Part shown: positions 8,666 through 16,900 of the stretch, piece by piece
Layout: each line of letters starts with the position of its first letter
Position numbering within the stretch: the first letter of the stretch is position 1
Assembly (NCBI GenBank): GCA_016789105.1
Contig: JAEURN010000011.1
Span: 62,001 to 126,000, forward strand
DNA length: 64,000 nt
Reading direction: 5' to 3'
DNA from: Armatimonadota bacterium
GTDB taxonomy: Bacteria; Armatimonadota; Fimbriimonadia; Fimbriimonadales; Fimbriimonadaceae
Position numbers and translations under genes: made by a program
Notes under the pieces: model-generated
Databases searched by the model: none
What the model was told of the DNA's origin: nothing
Seen by the model: the letters and a program-made list of their open reading frames with translations, nothing else

Positions 8666-8685
8666 GATCATTATTTATGTAGACT
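8657..8685 (+). promoter_or_regulatory. Sigma-70 promoter of the first DinB gene
   Basis: TTGACT (8657-8662), exactly 17 bases, TAGACT (8680-8685). The start codon at 8695 lies only nine bases after the -10 box, so the mRNA would be leaderless or nearly so. A perfect 7-bp inverted repeat, ATGTAGA (8677-8683) and TCTACAT (8690-8696), spans the -10 box and the start codon and may be an operator. Confidence 0.65.
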
Positions 8686-8694
8686 TTCTTCTAC

Positions 8695-9192
8695 ATGGAC
8701 TCATTGACCGAAACTTTGATCGAATCTTGGTCCCGGCAGAACCAGATCGTCGTGAACGTGGCGCGCGCGATGGATGCCGACCGTTTGGCCGCAAAAGCGG
8801 CGGAAGGGGAAATGGATATTGCGGCGCACTTGTGCCACATCCACAGCGTCCGCCGGTGGTGGTGGAGCCAAATCAACCAATCTGAGGAATACCCCGGAGA
8901 ACGGCTATTCAATGAAAGCGATGAACCCTGCCGGGATGTGGCCCGGATTGCCGAACAACTGGACATCAGTTCCCAAGCCGTCGCGGAGACCATGCGGCGC
9001 ACTTTGCAGTCCGGCCAGCCAGAAAAGAGCCCCTACGACCACCCGATCCTATTTTTGCACCACATGATTTGGCATGAAGGATGGCATGTCGGGGCAGTTT
9101 TGCTGGCCTTGAGGGTCAACGGATTCGACGTTTCCGATGAGTGGGAAGAGGAGAATCTTTGGGGTCTCTGGCGGACCGAAGAGTGGGAGTAA
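8695..9192 (+). CDS. DinB-family protein (first of three)
   Basis: A 165-residue four-helix-bundle protein of the DinB/YfiT-like superfamily, whose members bind a divalent metal with three histidines and include thiol transferases and many uncharacterised stress proteins. Histidines in the expected places are AHLCHIHS near residues 44-50 and the paired HHMIWHEGWH near 121-130. The start at 8695 has no Shine-Dalgarno but follows a textbook promoter by nine bases, favouring leaderless translation. It is separated by 53 bp from the secreted barrel gene. Two more DinB genes lie within 6 kb, one of which shares the GTAGACTT box upstream. Confidence 0.82.
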   Translation: MDSLTETLIESWSRQNQIVVNVARAMDADRLAAKAAEGEMDIAAHLCHIHSVRRWWWSQINQSEEYPGERLFNESDEPCRDVARIAEQLDISSQAVAETMRRTLQSGQPEKSPYDHPILFLHHMIWHEGWHVGAVLLALRVNGFDVSDEWEEENLWGLWRTEEWE

Positions 9193-9245
9193 AACCGCTG
9201 GACGGCCAGTAGGATTCGCCGGGCCGGAACCGGCACAATAAAGCG

Positions 9246-9989
9246 ATGTCCCTCAGATCCTTTTTCGCCCTGTTGGCCACAGCCGCCACAGGATCTTGCT
9301 TTGCCCAAGGGGGACCGCCGATGATCACCGATGACCCGGGGACTCCGCCGGTTGGGCGGTTCGAACTGAATTTTGCCTACACGGTGACCCGGCATTTTGG
9401 ATCGCTGGAAGTCGGGCTCCCCCTCATCGACCTCGCATTCGGTGCGACCCCAAACCTACAATTGAAGGTGGAGGCCCCTTGGTTGCTCGTCAACGATGGC
9501 GGGTCTTCGGCCCGTAACCTTGGCCCTGGCAACATCGGGATCAAGTGGCGGTTCCAAGATGAGACACCTGGAATGCCGGCCATTTCTATCTTCCCACAAG
9601 TTGAAGCCCCCGTCTCGCAACGATCCGTCGATGACGGGCTCGCAGACCCTGCAACCGGATTTCTGCTGCCGGTGGAAGTCCAGTGGCATTCTGGCAGGCT
9701 GGGGTTCAATGCCGATGCCGGAGTCTTTGCCCGTTCCGGATCCTCTCCCGATTGGTTTGCCGGTTTGGCGACGTCGAGGGGGGTCGGCCCAAACGACGAG
9801 GCGATTGCCGAAGTCCACGTTGAGGGGTCAACTGGGGAAAGGAACCTTGATTGCATCGCCCAACTCGGATGGCGGCATGGGCTTTCGGAAGATTCAACGC
9901 TGATCGTCGCAGTTGGCCGCAGCCTGTTCACGCAACGTTTGCCGATGACCCGGTTCAACGGCTACTTTGGGATCCAGTTGCGGTTCTAA
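9246..9989 (+). CDS. Putative outer-membrane beta-barrel (MetA-pathway/transporter-like)
   Basis: This 247-residue protein has a signal peptide (MSLRSFFALLATAATGSCFAQ). Immediately after cleavage it carries GPPMITDDPGTPPVGRFELN, a run that in my knowledge marks the phenol-degradation MetA-like outer-membrane family (PF13557-type). The rest alternates hydrophobic and polar residues as expected of beta-strands. It ends in QLRF, an aromatic C-terminus typical of outer-membrane proteins, supporting a diderm envelope. The substrate is unknown. Its stop overlaps by four bases the end of the convergent gene at 9986. Confidence 0.65.
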   Translation: MSLRSFFALLATAATGSCFAQGGPPMITDDPGTPPVGRFELNFAYTVTRHFGSLEVGLPLIDLAFGATPNLQLKVEAPWLLVNDGGSSARNLGPGNIGIKWRFQDETPGMPAISIFPQVEAPVSQRSVDDGLADPATGFLLPVEVQWHSGRLGFNADAGVFARSGSSPDWFAGLATSRGVGPNDEAIAEVHVEGSTGERNLDCIAQLGWRHGLSEDSTLIVAVGRSLFTQRLPMTRFNGYFGIQLRF

Positions 9990-10903
9990 CTGGCTAAGAT
10001 CCGCAGAGCTTTCAGCGTGACCCATCGGCTCTCTTTGCCGGTTTTCTCGATCGGGAACGGGAGTTTGCCGGCAATGGGTGTCCCTAGCCTCCACCGGCCA
10101 TCGGGAGCCCGTTGTGACTTCAACAACTCCTTCGCATCGCCAGACCGTGGATCGTTCGACCAGGTGGTCGATCGGAAAAAATCCAGCCCCCGCAACACCG
10201 TGTAGTGCCAATGGCTTGGGAAAGTCGTCCTGGTGAACTGTTCGTTAATCACTTTCCCCGTCTTGTCGGATTTGTAGTATTGATGGGAGAGAACGAATTC
10301 GGCCGCCCGATCCTCCATGGCCCGGTACCGGCCGGCGCCGACGATTCCTGAGCTCGCCGCCTCCCGTAGCCCCTCCAAGACGTTGAACGTGGTATGCAGG
10401 GAGCTGTGGCGGGTTTCCGGTTTTGGGCGGATCCGGCAATTCCACCCGCCGTCAGCCATTTGGAACTCTTCCAAACAGTCCGCCAGCAAAGAAAGCCGAG
10501 GATCGGCCGGGCAGATATAGGCCCCAATTCTCAGCCAAAACCCGATATGGCAAATGTCCATGTTCTTCAAAAAACCGGCAACAGATTGAAGGTCTTTCCG
10601 GCTGAGTTGAGGATCCAGGAATTGCCGGCAGGCCGCCGCAAACAGGGGCTCATCGGCTGGCATCCCAAAATCCATGGCCAGGAGCGGCACCCAAGGTGAC
10701 CCCGTCCAACGCCCATGTGGCCATGTGCCGTCGGGCAGCAATCCGTCGATGATTTGTCGGCCCCAGCCTTCGGTTACAACTGATTTTCTCGCGGCCTCAG
10801 ACGCGCTGGGATCGGCGTTGCTCAAATCGCGCAACGTTTGCCATCTGATGGCCGGGTCGCCGTCCATCAGCCAAGCCAAAGTTGCCTGGTCAACGGCTTC
10901 CAT
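9986..10903 (-). CDS. Terpenoid-cyclase/prenyltransferase-like alpha-toroid protein
   Basis: A 305-residue helical protein with spaced Gly-Trp motifs (LLPDGTWPHGRW near 55, QMADGGWNCR near 148, RAPDGRWRLG near 265). These resemble the QW repeats of squalene-cyclase-like alpha/alpha toroids. It lacks the DxDD acid of true cyclases, so a structural relationship without cyclase activity is likelier. It is the last gene of an operon with the DUF1905 and DinB genes: its start overlaps the DUF1905 gene by 14 bases. Histidines in RHSSLHTTFN and HWHYTVLRG are conserved-looking but unassigned. Confidence 0.6.
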   Translation of the reverse strand: MEAVDQATLAWLMDGDPAIRWQTLRDLSNADPSASEAARKSVVTEGWGRQIIDGLLPDGTWPHGRWTGSPWVPLLAMDFGMPADEPLFAAACRQFLDPQLSRKDLQSVAGFLKNMDICHIGFWLRIGAYICPADPRLSLLADCLEEFQMADGGWNCRIRPKPETRHSSLHTTFNVLEGLREAASSGIVGAGRYRAMEDRAAEFVLSHQYYKSDKTGKVINEQFTRTTFPSHWHYTVLRGLDFFRSTTWSNDPRSGDAKELLKSQRAPDGRWRLGTPIAGKLPFPIEKTGKESRWVTLKALRILAS

Positions 10904-11198
10904 GGGTCATTACCACTTCCATAGCCACCAGGATCGCGGAGCCGACTTCGATCTGTTCAGCCTTCCGGATTTTTTCTTTGAGCGGCAAAATGTATTGCCC
11001 GTCTTTTGGCCAGAGCGCCGTTTCAAACTCAGTGTTGCCAATTGTCGCCCGCACTGGGATCATCCCCCACCCGTAGGTGGCGTGCTTTTCAACGGCCTTG
11101 ATGGCAGCCGATTCAGCCGGTGGGACGGTGACAAAGTGGAATGGCGCCGGGCCACGCCAGTACCAAACTTCGCCAGAAAAGGAGCACTGCAGGTTCAA
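10890..11198 (-). CDS. DUF1905 family protein
   Basis: A 102-residue beta-rich protein matching the DUF1905 pattern: a WYWRGPAPFHFVTVP strand pair, YGWGMIPVRATIGNTEF, then a final IRKAEQIEVG segment. Function is unknown; the domain is often fused to YdeI/OmpD-associated domains, as in the gene at 11778. The ATG overlaps the end of the upstream DinB gene by four bases and its own end overlaps the next gene, so the three are translationally coupled. Confidence 0.78.
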   Translation of the reverse strand: MNLQCSFSGEVWYWRGPAPFHFVTVPPAESAAIKAVEKHATYGWGMIPVRATIGNTEFETALWPKDGQYILPLKEKIRKAEQIEVGSAILVAMEVVMTHGSR

Positions 11199-11680
11199 TT
11201 GTCTTCGGTCTCGTGCCCCATCAAGTGCCGGACGCTATAGATTTGGCCGGTGTGGTACGCCACGTGGAAGACCATGTATTCCAGAGTCGCCCCCCATGTC
11301 CAATCCGGGCGGCTGGGGTTCTGGTCGCCCAAGTCGCCGACTTTGCCCAGAAACCCGGCTTTAACTTCTTGGTGGATCCGCTCGAACTCGTTGTAAAGGG
11401 CTTCGGCCCCAAAATCGCAGGAAAACGGTTCCACCACGGCCACCGGATAGTAACGGTTTTGCCGGTCGATGAGCGGGCTTTCCACTGGAATGCCGAAGTT
11501 CGTCGCCTCGCCATAGGCCATGTGGGCAGTGAGTTCGCCGATGCTCAGCAACCGCGGATCGACCCTGCGCCACACGTCGCTGTCCTGTAGTCCTTTGAAT
11601 GCCTCGCCGAGTTCCCAGTGGGCGGCATCCCATGCTTTGAGGAGCACATCAATTTCTGCCACGGGACGAATATACTTCAA
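11195..11680 (-). CDS. DinB-family protein (second of three)
   Basis: A 161-residue DinB superfamily member with His in LTAHMAYGE near residue 53 and the C-terminal pair FHVAYHTGQ near 139-143, matching the three-His metal site. No ATG fits: the frame begins with TTG at 11680, and GTG at 11662 (MAEIDVLLKAWDAAH) is the alternative. TAGACT lies 11 bases before the TTG. First gene of the three-gene operon DinB, DUF1905, alpha-toroid. The enzymatic role is unknown. Confidence 0.78.
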   Translation of the reverse strand: MKYIRPVAEIDVLLKAWDAAHWELGEAFKGLQDSDVWRRVDPRLLSIGELTAHMAYGEATNFGIPVESPLIDRQNRYYPVAVVEPFSCDFGAEALYNEFERIHQEVKAGFLGKVGDLGDQNPSRPDWTWGATLEYMVFHVAYHTGQIYSVRHLMGHETEDN

Positions 11681-11684
11681 ATAC

Positions 11685-11698
11685 AGACTTAAGTCTAC
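11685..11698 (-). promoter_or_regulatory. Palindrome with GTAGACTT box upstream of the second DinB gene
   Basis: AGACTTAAGTCT (11685-11696) is a perfect 12-bp palindrome. The minus strand reads GTAGACTT here, the same octamer found before the first DinB gene and the ECF42 gene. TAGACT occupies plus-strand 11692-11697. It may be a -10 box, an operator or both. A TTGACT lies 21 bases upstream of it, too far for a normal -35. Confidence 0.4.
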
Positions 11699-11777
11699 TG
11701 AACTCGCGATTCCTTAACAGTCAAATAGTAGTGTCAGCGGCGGCATTCCACCCTGGTGGCGTAAGATGGGATGGAGA

Positions 11778-12320
11778 ATGGCCAAGGTTCTGAAGGAGAT
11801 CTGCTTCCGAGCGACCGTGCACCGTCCCGCCGACGGTGGGAATTGGTTGTTCCTCCGGTTGCCCCAAGAGGCCAGCGACAAACTCCCGAGCCGGAGCATG
11901 GTTTCGGTCAAAGGGGAAATGAATGGGGTCGGCTTCCAGACGACGCTACGTCCCGATGGCGAAGGCGGCCATTGGATGCAATTAGATGAAGCCCTCGTCC
12001 AGTCTATGCGGGCGACTCCTGGCGGTTTGGCAGAGGTCGCGATCACCCCGATGGCAACCGAACCGGAGCCGGAGATTCCCGACGACCTCCGTCTGGCACT
12101 TGAAGGCAATCCGGAATCTCTCAAGACATGGCTCGCGACTACCGCATTGGCCCGGCGCGACTGGATTTTTTGGATGACCAGCGGCAAAAAGGCCGAGACT
12201 CGGGGAATCCGGCTTGAGAAGATGATGGATATGCTCTCCAAGGGCAAAAAGAGGATCTGCTGTTTCGACCGGTCTGGGATGTACGACAAAAGCCTAAGCT
12301 GCCCAAAAGCAATCGACTAA
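11778..12320 (+). CDS. YdeI/OmpD-associated protein with DUF1905-like N-domain
   Basis: About 180 residues. The first 95 form a DUF1905-like beta domain (NWLFLRLPQEASDKL, VSVKGEMNGVGFQTTL). The C-terminal part from PDDLRLAL to CCFDRSG matches the YdeI/OmpD-associated (bacteriocin-protection-like) helical domain. I chose ATG 11778 (MAKVLKEICF) because GGAG lies six bases before it; ATG 11766 is the in-frame alternative. The gene faces away from the DinB operon, sharing a 97-bp divergent region. Function is not established for the family. Confidence 0.72.
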   Translation: MAKVLKEICFRATVHRPADGGNWLFLRLPQEASDKLPSRSMVSVKGEMNGVGFQTTLRPDGEGGHWMQLDEALVQSMRATPGGLAEVAITPMATEPEPEIPDDLRLALEGNPESLKTWLATTALARRDWIFWMTSGKKAETRGIRLEKMMDMLSKGKKRICCFDRSGMYDKSLSCPKAID

Positions 12321-12440
12321 ATCTTGCGGTCAGTGATTTGTAGTCATGAATTTAGGCATTGAGTTTCTCTCATTGTGATCGATGCACTAGCCCCTTACCG
12401 AAAACTCGGATGATTAACCGTCCCTAGAGGGGAACGACGG

Positions 12441-12890
12441 TTATTGAGCCGGCTCGACAGTGAAAACCCAATCGATTGTCTTGACCATCACCCATTTTCC
12501 GCTAACTTTTTTCCAATAGTCGGTGCAGATTTCGTGAACACTGAGGTTTCCATCTGGTTTGGCAATCATCAGTTTCAAATCACATTTAACGGCAACAACC
12601 CCGCCCTTTAGCTTGGTAACGCCATTGAATTCTTCGTGATCCTCAATTTTTGTGACCCCTTCCATAAGACCATCTACCATTTGGAGAAACTCCTTCCTAT
12701 TGACCTTCTTCGACTCGGTATCGATTAAGATGAAATCCTTTGCGAAGAAGGAGGCAAATGCTTTTGAATCCCATTTCTGAAAGACCTTGGACAACTCAGC
12801 GTATCGAGAAGCAATTCCTGTCGGCACTTCTGCCGCCATGGTTGAAGAGGTGGTGAGGAGAATGGCAGCCATGACGGCGAATTTCAACAT
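12441..12890 (-). CDS. Exported NTF2-like/DUF4440 protein
   Basis: About 149 residues with a signal peptide (MLKFAVMAAILLTTSSTMA) followed by an NTF2-like fold. It has an N-terminal helix (ASRYAELSKVFQKWDSKAF), FFAKDFILID, and the paired C-terminal strands of DUF4440/SnoaL-like proteins (WKKVSGKWVMVKTIDW). Such domains form cone-shaped pockets and include enzymes and ligand-binding proteins, so no reaction can be named. ATG 12890 is preferred to GTG 12896 because a TAATAT -10 box lies six bases upstream. Codon use is more AT-rich than in its neighbours, hinting at separate ancestry. Confidence 0.68.
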   Translation of the reverse strand: MLKFAVMAAILLTTSSTMAAEVPTGIASRYAELSKVFQKWDSKAFASFFAKDFILIDTESKKVNRKEFLQMVDGLMEGVTKIEDHEEFNGVTKLKGGVVAVKCDLKLMIAKPDGNLSVHEICTDYWKKVSGKWVMVKTIDWVFTVEPAQ

Positions 12891-12896
12891 GAGCAC

Positions 12897-12925
12897 ATAT
12901 TATCGAATTTTTGTTGCAAATACAA
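12897..12925 (-). promoter_or_regulatory. Sigma-70-type promoter, leaderless, for the DUF4440 gene
   Basis: On the minus strand TTGTAT (plus 12920-12925), exactly 17 bases, TAATAT (plus 12897-12902), then six bases to ATG 12890. The short distance predicts a leaderless mRNA. Confidence 0.5.
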
Positions 12926-13037
12926 TGCCCATATTTTAAAAATGCGTGACTCACCTTTGTTGAAGCAATTGACCAAAAATGTGGCGCAAGATTCGAACTC
13001 CTGGCGCAAACCTCACGGCAACTTTGGGCCGGAAGCT

Positions 13038-13514
13038 CTAGCCTCGGCACGCGGCCTCGATTGCCGCGATGTCGATTTTTCTCATGGTCATCATGGCTTC
13101 AAAAGCTTTTGCCGCCGTTTCGCCACCTTGGGCCATGGCATCTGTCAAAGCGCGGGGCGTGATCTGCCAATTGATGCCCCATTTGTCCTTGCACCACCCG
13201 CACATGCTCTCTTCCCCTCCGTTGCCGACAATGGCATTCCAATACCGGTCGGTTTCCTCTTGGTCGTCGGTAGCGACTTGGAATGAAAAAGCCTCCGAAT
13301 GCGGGAAAATTGGGCCACCGTTCAGCCCAAAGCAGGGAATGCCAAGGACGGTGAACTCGACCGTCAAGACGTCTCCTTGTTTGCCGCCCGGGAAATCCGC
13401 GGGTGCGGTGTGGATTCCCTGGACGGCACTGTTTGGGAACGTGGCTGCATAAAATTCTGCGGCCCCTTGGGCATCGTTGTCGTACCAGAGGCAGACCATG
13501 TTCTTGGGCTTCAT
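13038..13514 (-). CDS. VOC-superfamily protein (3-demethylubiquinone methyltransferase-like, PF06983 type)
   Basis: A 158-residue protein of the PhnB/3-demethylubiquinone-9 3-methyltransferase-like group. It has NMVCLWYDNDAQGAAEFYA at the start, FTVLGIPCFGLNGGP mid-way, and the characteristic CGWCKDKWGINWQITPRAL. Despite the name, most members are not shown to methylate quinones; the fold is a VOC metal- or ligand-binding pair of beta-alpha-beta units. It lies in the same patch as DinB, DUF1801 and YCII genes, families that often sit together in soil bacteria. It runs divergently from the third DinB gene. Confidence 0.85.
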   Translation of the reverse strand: MKPKNMVCLWYDNDAQGAAEFYAATFPNSAVQGIHTAPADFPGGKQGDVLTVEFTVLGIPCFGLNGGPIFPHSEAFSFQVATDDQEETDRYWNAIVGNGGEESMCGWCKDKWGINWQITPRALTDAMAQGGETAAKAFEAMMTMRKIDIAAIEAACRG

Positions 13515-13616
13515 GCTCCCATTTTCCCCGATTCCGCCATAAACATAGTCGTTTGCACAAGTCAGGATGGCGATCGGGCCCGGCGTGTAGAATCCGGCCG
13601 TTCAGGTGGCAGGAAA

Positions 13617-14099
13617 TTGGAAATTGTCGAGATCAGCAAACGAAGCGCCGTGGAGGGGATGGAGATGTTCTTGAGGAATTTTTCCCATGTCCCGGACGAC
13701 AAACTGGAGTGGACTCCAACGCCGACCTCGAAATCGGCTTTGCGAATAGCCGCCCATACCGCGCTCTATGCGGGACGCTTCGCCAAGATGATGCGGGAGA
13801 AAAGCGTGCCGGCGGTGGACGATCTGGAAGCCTGGATTTCCCAACGGAACGCGGAAGAGGTGGCCGTTACCAGCCGCGCTGAGGTCGAGGCGATTTTCCG
13901 TTCGGGAACCGAAGAAGTATTGGCGGTCTTGGACACGTTCACCGCAGAAGATGTGGAACTATCCCTTGATTCGGGACAAGGTTGGTCGATGTCGATGCGG
14001 TTCTTGATGGGTCTTCCGGGATGGCATGCTACGTTGCACATGGGCCAGATCGACTATCTGCAAACCTGTTGGGACGACCAGGAAATTTACGTTAGCTGA
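13617..14099 (+). CDS. DinB-family protein (third of three)
   Basis: About 160 residues. DinB features include the first helix leading to FLRNFSHVPDDKLEWTP, AAHTALYAGRFAKMM near residue 45 and GWHATLHMGQIDYLQT near the C-terminus, giving the three metal-binding histidines. The start is uncertain. ATG 13659 would cut into helix 1, and its GGAGG (13652-13656) is nearly adjacent; ATG 13665 fits that GGAGG better. TTG 13617 (reading MEIVEISKRS) gives a full first helix and is used here. The region between 13515 and 13616 is the divergent spacer to the VOC gene. Function unknown. Confidence 0.72.
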   Translation: MEIVEISKRSAVEGMEMFLRNFSHVPDDKLEWTPTPTSKSALRIAAHTALYAGRFAKMMREKSVPAVDDLEAWISQRNAEEVAVTSRAEVEAIFRSGTEEVLAVLDTFTAEDVELSLDSGQGWSMSMRFLMGLPGWHATLHMGQIDYLQTCWDDQEIYVS

Positions 14100-14128
14100 G
14101 CTAGCCTGGCTTCCTGGAGTTGGCTGGG

Positions 14129-14560
14129 TCAGCTTGACTGGTCAAAGCCGTAGCTGACGGCACGGCACAAGGCGTCGAGGTCAATGTCTTTGAGTCTCTT
14201 GAACTTGATGCAGTAACCGGTGATGCTTGCCTTGCCGATCGATTGGGCAAAGTTGGCTTTGAGATACCCCTTATCTGGGAGTCCCATGACATAGACCGAT
14301 AGGCCGGATGTGTTTGCGCTAAGGCCAATCCTGAAGAATTCCTTTGTGGTGCCATCCTTGTATCTGATGGTGTATTCCCCATAGCCGATGTTGGGGTTGG
14401 CGACCACTTTGCCATGTTCGTTTTTGCCGTCCTTGAACCACAGCCGGCAACCTGGCGAGAGGTTCTGGATGGCCTCATGTACAGTGCGTATGTCCGTTTG
14501 CTTCGGTTCCGGCTGGTCCGCCATGTACGCTTCAATGAGTTGTTCGACAGGCATATCCAT
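14129..14560 (-). CDS. DUF1801 (YdhG-like) family protein
   Basis: A 143-residue protein with the DUF1801 landmarks: an N-terminal helix (VEQLIEAYMADQPEP), a predicted hydrophobic core around NPNIGYGEYTIRY, the segment LSVYVMGLPDKGYLKANF, and the C-terminal GYCIKFKRLKDIDLDAL. Family members are small soluble proteins of unknown function, frequent in the same genomic patches as DinB and YCII genes. It is convergent with the third DinB gene (29 bp apart) and 42 bp downstream of the secreted protein gene at 14603. Confidence 0.75.
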   Translation of the reverse strand: MDMPVEQLIEAYMADQPEPKQTDIRTVHEAIQNLSPGCRLWFKDGKNEHGKVVANPNIGYGEYTIRYKDGTTKEFFRIGLSANTSGLSVYVMGLPDKGYLKANFAQSIGKASITGYCIKFKRLKDIDLDALCRAVSYGFDQSS

Positions 14561-14602
14561 TTCCCGGTTGGCAGGTGTTCCGGAAGGATACCGAGCCGGG
14601 TG

Positions 14603-15298
14603 TCAAGACGCTGGTTTTTTGCGGACGACATGCACAGCCATGTCGCCGACTGACCCTTGGCCGATTGGCGCATTCTGAATCGCGATCGCGCTCTCCACGA
14701 TCATGCCGTCCTTCAGCGACAGCCAGACGGTGAAAACGGCCGAAGCCGGCTGGGATCCTTCAGATTCCACAAGCGAAATCCGCAGATTGGCGCACTCGAT
14801 TCCGGAATGTTCGTAAAATCCCAAGCACTCCCCTTTGCCTTCTGCCCCGACGTTCCCGTTGAGGCTGCTGGCCGGGTCTTTCCAAGACCATCCCTGCCCT
14901 TTGGCAATTTTGAAATCGGGGACTTGGAACTGCATCAACCGGGAGACCCTGGCCTGCTCCGGGTTGGCTGCCGGCGGATCGACAGAAAGGAATGCGCCGT
15001 TCACCCGCATCTTGGCGACAACCGTGGAATCTGGCACTTCCGACTCCTTGCCCCCCATGGCAAAGACACTTTTCGTCCGCACGGTTTTAAACGTGACCGT
15101 GCCTGTGGGTTCCAGGCTCGTCACCGTCATTTCGTATTCGGACCTAAACTCGCCGGTCACCGCGCCTTGCCGGATCTGCGATTTCATTTCGTAGGCAAAG
15201 GCATCCCCGACTTTAAGGGTTGGCAAGAGCGAGTGGGAGTCGGGTAGAGGAGCGGGTTGGGGAAGCGCTGCGGCGAGGAAAAGGACCATGTTCATCAA
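14603..15298 (-). CDS. Exported protein of unknown function
   Basis: A 231-residue protein with a short hydrophobic N-terminus (MMNMVLFLAAALPQPAPLP) that looks like a signal sequence. A beta-rich body follows: LKVGDAFAYEMKSQ, SEYEMTVTSLEPTGTVTFKTV, GQGWSWKDP, and near the C-terminus VFTVWLSLKDGMIVESAI. The order recalls lipoprotein- or DUF6263-like secreted proteins that follow a VGD-...-Y-...-TV pattern, but I do not recognise the family with certainty. No catalytic residues stand out. Probably cotranscribed with the DUF1801 gene downstream. Confidence 0.5.
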   Translation of the reverse strand: MMNMVLFLAAALPQPAPLPDSHSLLPTLKVGDAFAYEMKSQIRQGAVTGEFRSEYEMTVTSLEPTGTVTFKTVRTKSVFAMGGKESEVPDSTVVAKMRVNGAFLSVDPPAANPEQARVSRLMQFQVPDFKIAKGQGWSWKDPASSLNGNVGAEGKGECLGFYEHSGIECANLRISLVESEGSQPASAVFTVWLSLKDGMIVESAIAIQNAPIGQGSVGDMAVHVVRKKPAS

Positions 15299-15486
15299 CC
15301 GCTGATACCGTCAATGGGATGGGAGCGGTTTCGCCGCTCCGACAAAGGAGCAATCTGGATCAAATTCGCACGACGGGAACCTGAAAACCCCGGCAAAAAC
15401 ACGTCAGAAAATTGCAATTGAAGGTCTGGCCAGCCTCTGGGCCGGGTCGAGGTCAAAGCAGCCCGCCAGACATGGGGGCATAATCG

Positions 15487-16398
15487 GTGTTGGTGCGGGC
15501 AAATACCTACGAAGAGCTCTGCCAAGCCATTGGGCATGTGGTCGCCAATATTGCCGAGGATCCAGATCGACCTGACAACGGGGCGGACTGGTCTCGCATG
15601 GCCGGATTTTCGCGTTACCACTTCCACCGTTCGTTTTTGTTGTTGGCCGGAGAATCTCCCGAAGCCTTGCGCCGACGCATTTTGTTGGAACGCGCGGCCC
15701 ACGGCCTGTTAACGACCGGAGAGAGCCTGTCTTCCCTCTCCTCGCAGGCGGGGTTTTCCAGTCAGGCAGCCTTTTGCCATGCGTTCACAAGTCGGTACGC
15801 CATGCCGCCGGCGCAGTTCCGGAAATCGCTCGTCCCCACCTTTTGGCAGGCGGCCCCGAACGGTCTCCATTACATGCCGGAAGGGTGCACGCCTTTTCTC
15901 CCTCTTGCCCGCCCTGGCGCGCGGCCAGAGGCCCGGCTCCGGTGCTTGCCCGATCTCGAAGTCCTTGGAATGCACCATCCTGGGATCGGGGGTTATGGCA
16001 AGACGGCCTTGCAATTGGAGGAACTCTTATGTTCCCAAATGGCGGATGCAGATTGCTCTTCCCCATTCATCTACACGCATGACCCCAAGTCCCCGGGTCA
16101 TACCTGGCGTCTCAGGGGGGCGGTGGGTTTCCTCGGGATATCCCCTAAGGTGAACCCCAACGGCACGCATCGGGCCAAGATCGGGGGCGGGGGCTACCTG
16201 GTCAAGCGGTTTGAAGGCAACCCGCTGTATTTGGCCGATTTCTGGGCCCGCGCCTGGCACCAGGACGCCCCACGGCTGGGAGTCTCCCCGCGCATGGGGA
16301 ATGCCTTCAACAGAATTCTCCGCCAGCCACTAGACCGGTGTGGGGGGTCGCTGGCGGCAATGATTTTTATGCCCGTCCGGGCAAAGCTGGCTCACTGA
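15487..16398 (+). CDS. AraC-type regulator with GyrI-like ligand domain
   Basis: The 303-residue protein begins with a short AraC/XylS DNA-binding region: two helix-turn-helix units around GFSRYHFHRSFLLLAGESPEA and AGFSSQAAFCHAFTSRYAMPP. From about residue 140 it has a GyrI/SOUL-like domain of the kind that binds small hydrophobic molecules in SbmC/GyrI and BmrR-type regulators. Start is GTG 15487 (TTG 15490 or GTG 15493 are adjacent alternatives). Such regulators usually control nearby detoxification or efflux genes; the adjacent targets here could be the DUF1801/exported-protein pair or the YCII gene (inference). The 188-bp spacer upstream holds no clear feature. Confidence 0.8.
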   Translation: MLVRANTYEELCQAIGHVVANIAEDPDRPDNGADWSRMAGFSRYHFHRSFLLLAGESPEALRRRILLERAAHGLLTTGESLSSLSSQAGFSSQAAFCHAFTSRYAMPPAQFRKSLVPTFWQAAPNGLHYMPEGCTPFLPLARPGARPEARLRCLPDLEVLGMHHPGIGGYGKTALQLEELLCSQMADADCSSPFIYTHDPKSPGHTWRLRGAVGFLGISPKVNPNGTHRAKIGGGGYLVKRFEGNPLYLADFWARAWHQDAPRLGVSPRMGNAFNRILRQPLDRCGGSLAAMIFMPVRAKLAH

Positions 16399-16465
16399 TT
16401 TGAACCACCTCGCCCGGTGACTGGGTGCTCCCATTGTCTCCGCCAAACGACAGTTCCCTTTCGAA

Positions 16466-16804
16466 TCAGTGGAACGGGCGCACTTCAACCGAGCCTCGGC
16501 AGGCGGCGGCGGCCTTTTTGCCCCACTCCACGGCTTCTTCCATGGTTGGCACTTCCAGAACCCAGAATCCGTCGATGTACTCTTTGGTTTCCAGGAATGG
16601 GCCGTCAGTTATTGCCAGTGAACCGTCTGAAGACCGGTGGATCGCTTTTGCTTCACTTGGGGAGCGCAAACCTCCAACAAAAACGCGGATGCCTGCGCGA
16701 ACCATTTCGTCGTTCACTTGGTCGATGTCATCGATGACTTCCCTGGTGATTTCGACGGAGTGGTCGTAGCCAGTTGGCCGATGGATTGCGACGTAGAATT
16801 TCAT
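16466..16804 (-). CDS. YCII/DGPF-domain protein
   Basis: A 112-residue YCII-related protein with a KFYVAIHRP start, a GLRSPSEAKAIH middle and the diagnostic DGPFLETKEYIDGFWVLEV segment. These small proteins are regularly encoded next to ECF42-type sigma factors. Here the gene follows the sigma factor on the same strand, 96 bp downstream. The biochemical role is not known; a ferredoxin-like fold with a conserved acid-base pair is expected. Confidence 0.88.
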   Translation of the reverse strand: MKFYVAIHRPTGYDHSVEITREVIDDIDQVNDEMVRAGIRVFVGGLRSPSEAKAIHRSSDGSLAITDGPFLETKEYIDGFWVLEVPTMEEAVEWGKKAAAACRGSVEVRPFH

Positions 16805-16900
16805 TGTTGTCTTCTCTGATTTCCGGATGCTTGCTTGGCATCGTCATGGATTAGCCGAACTGCAAAGGCGGAATTCGACATGGTGCCCGAAAAATTCTAT

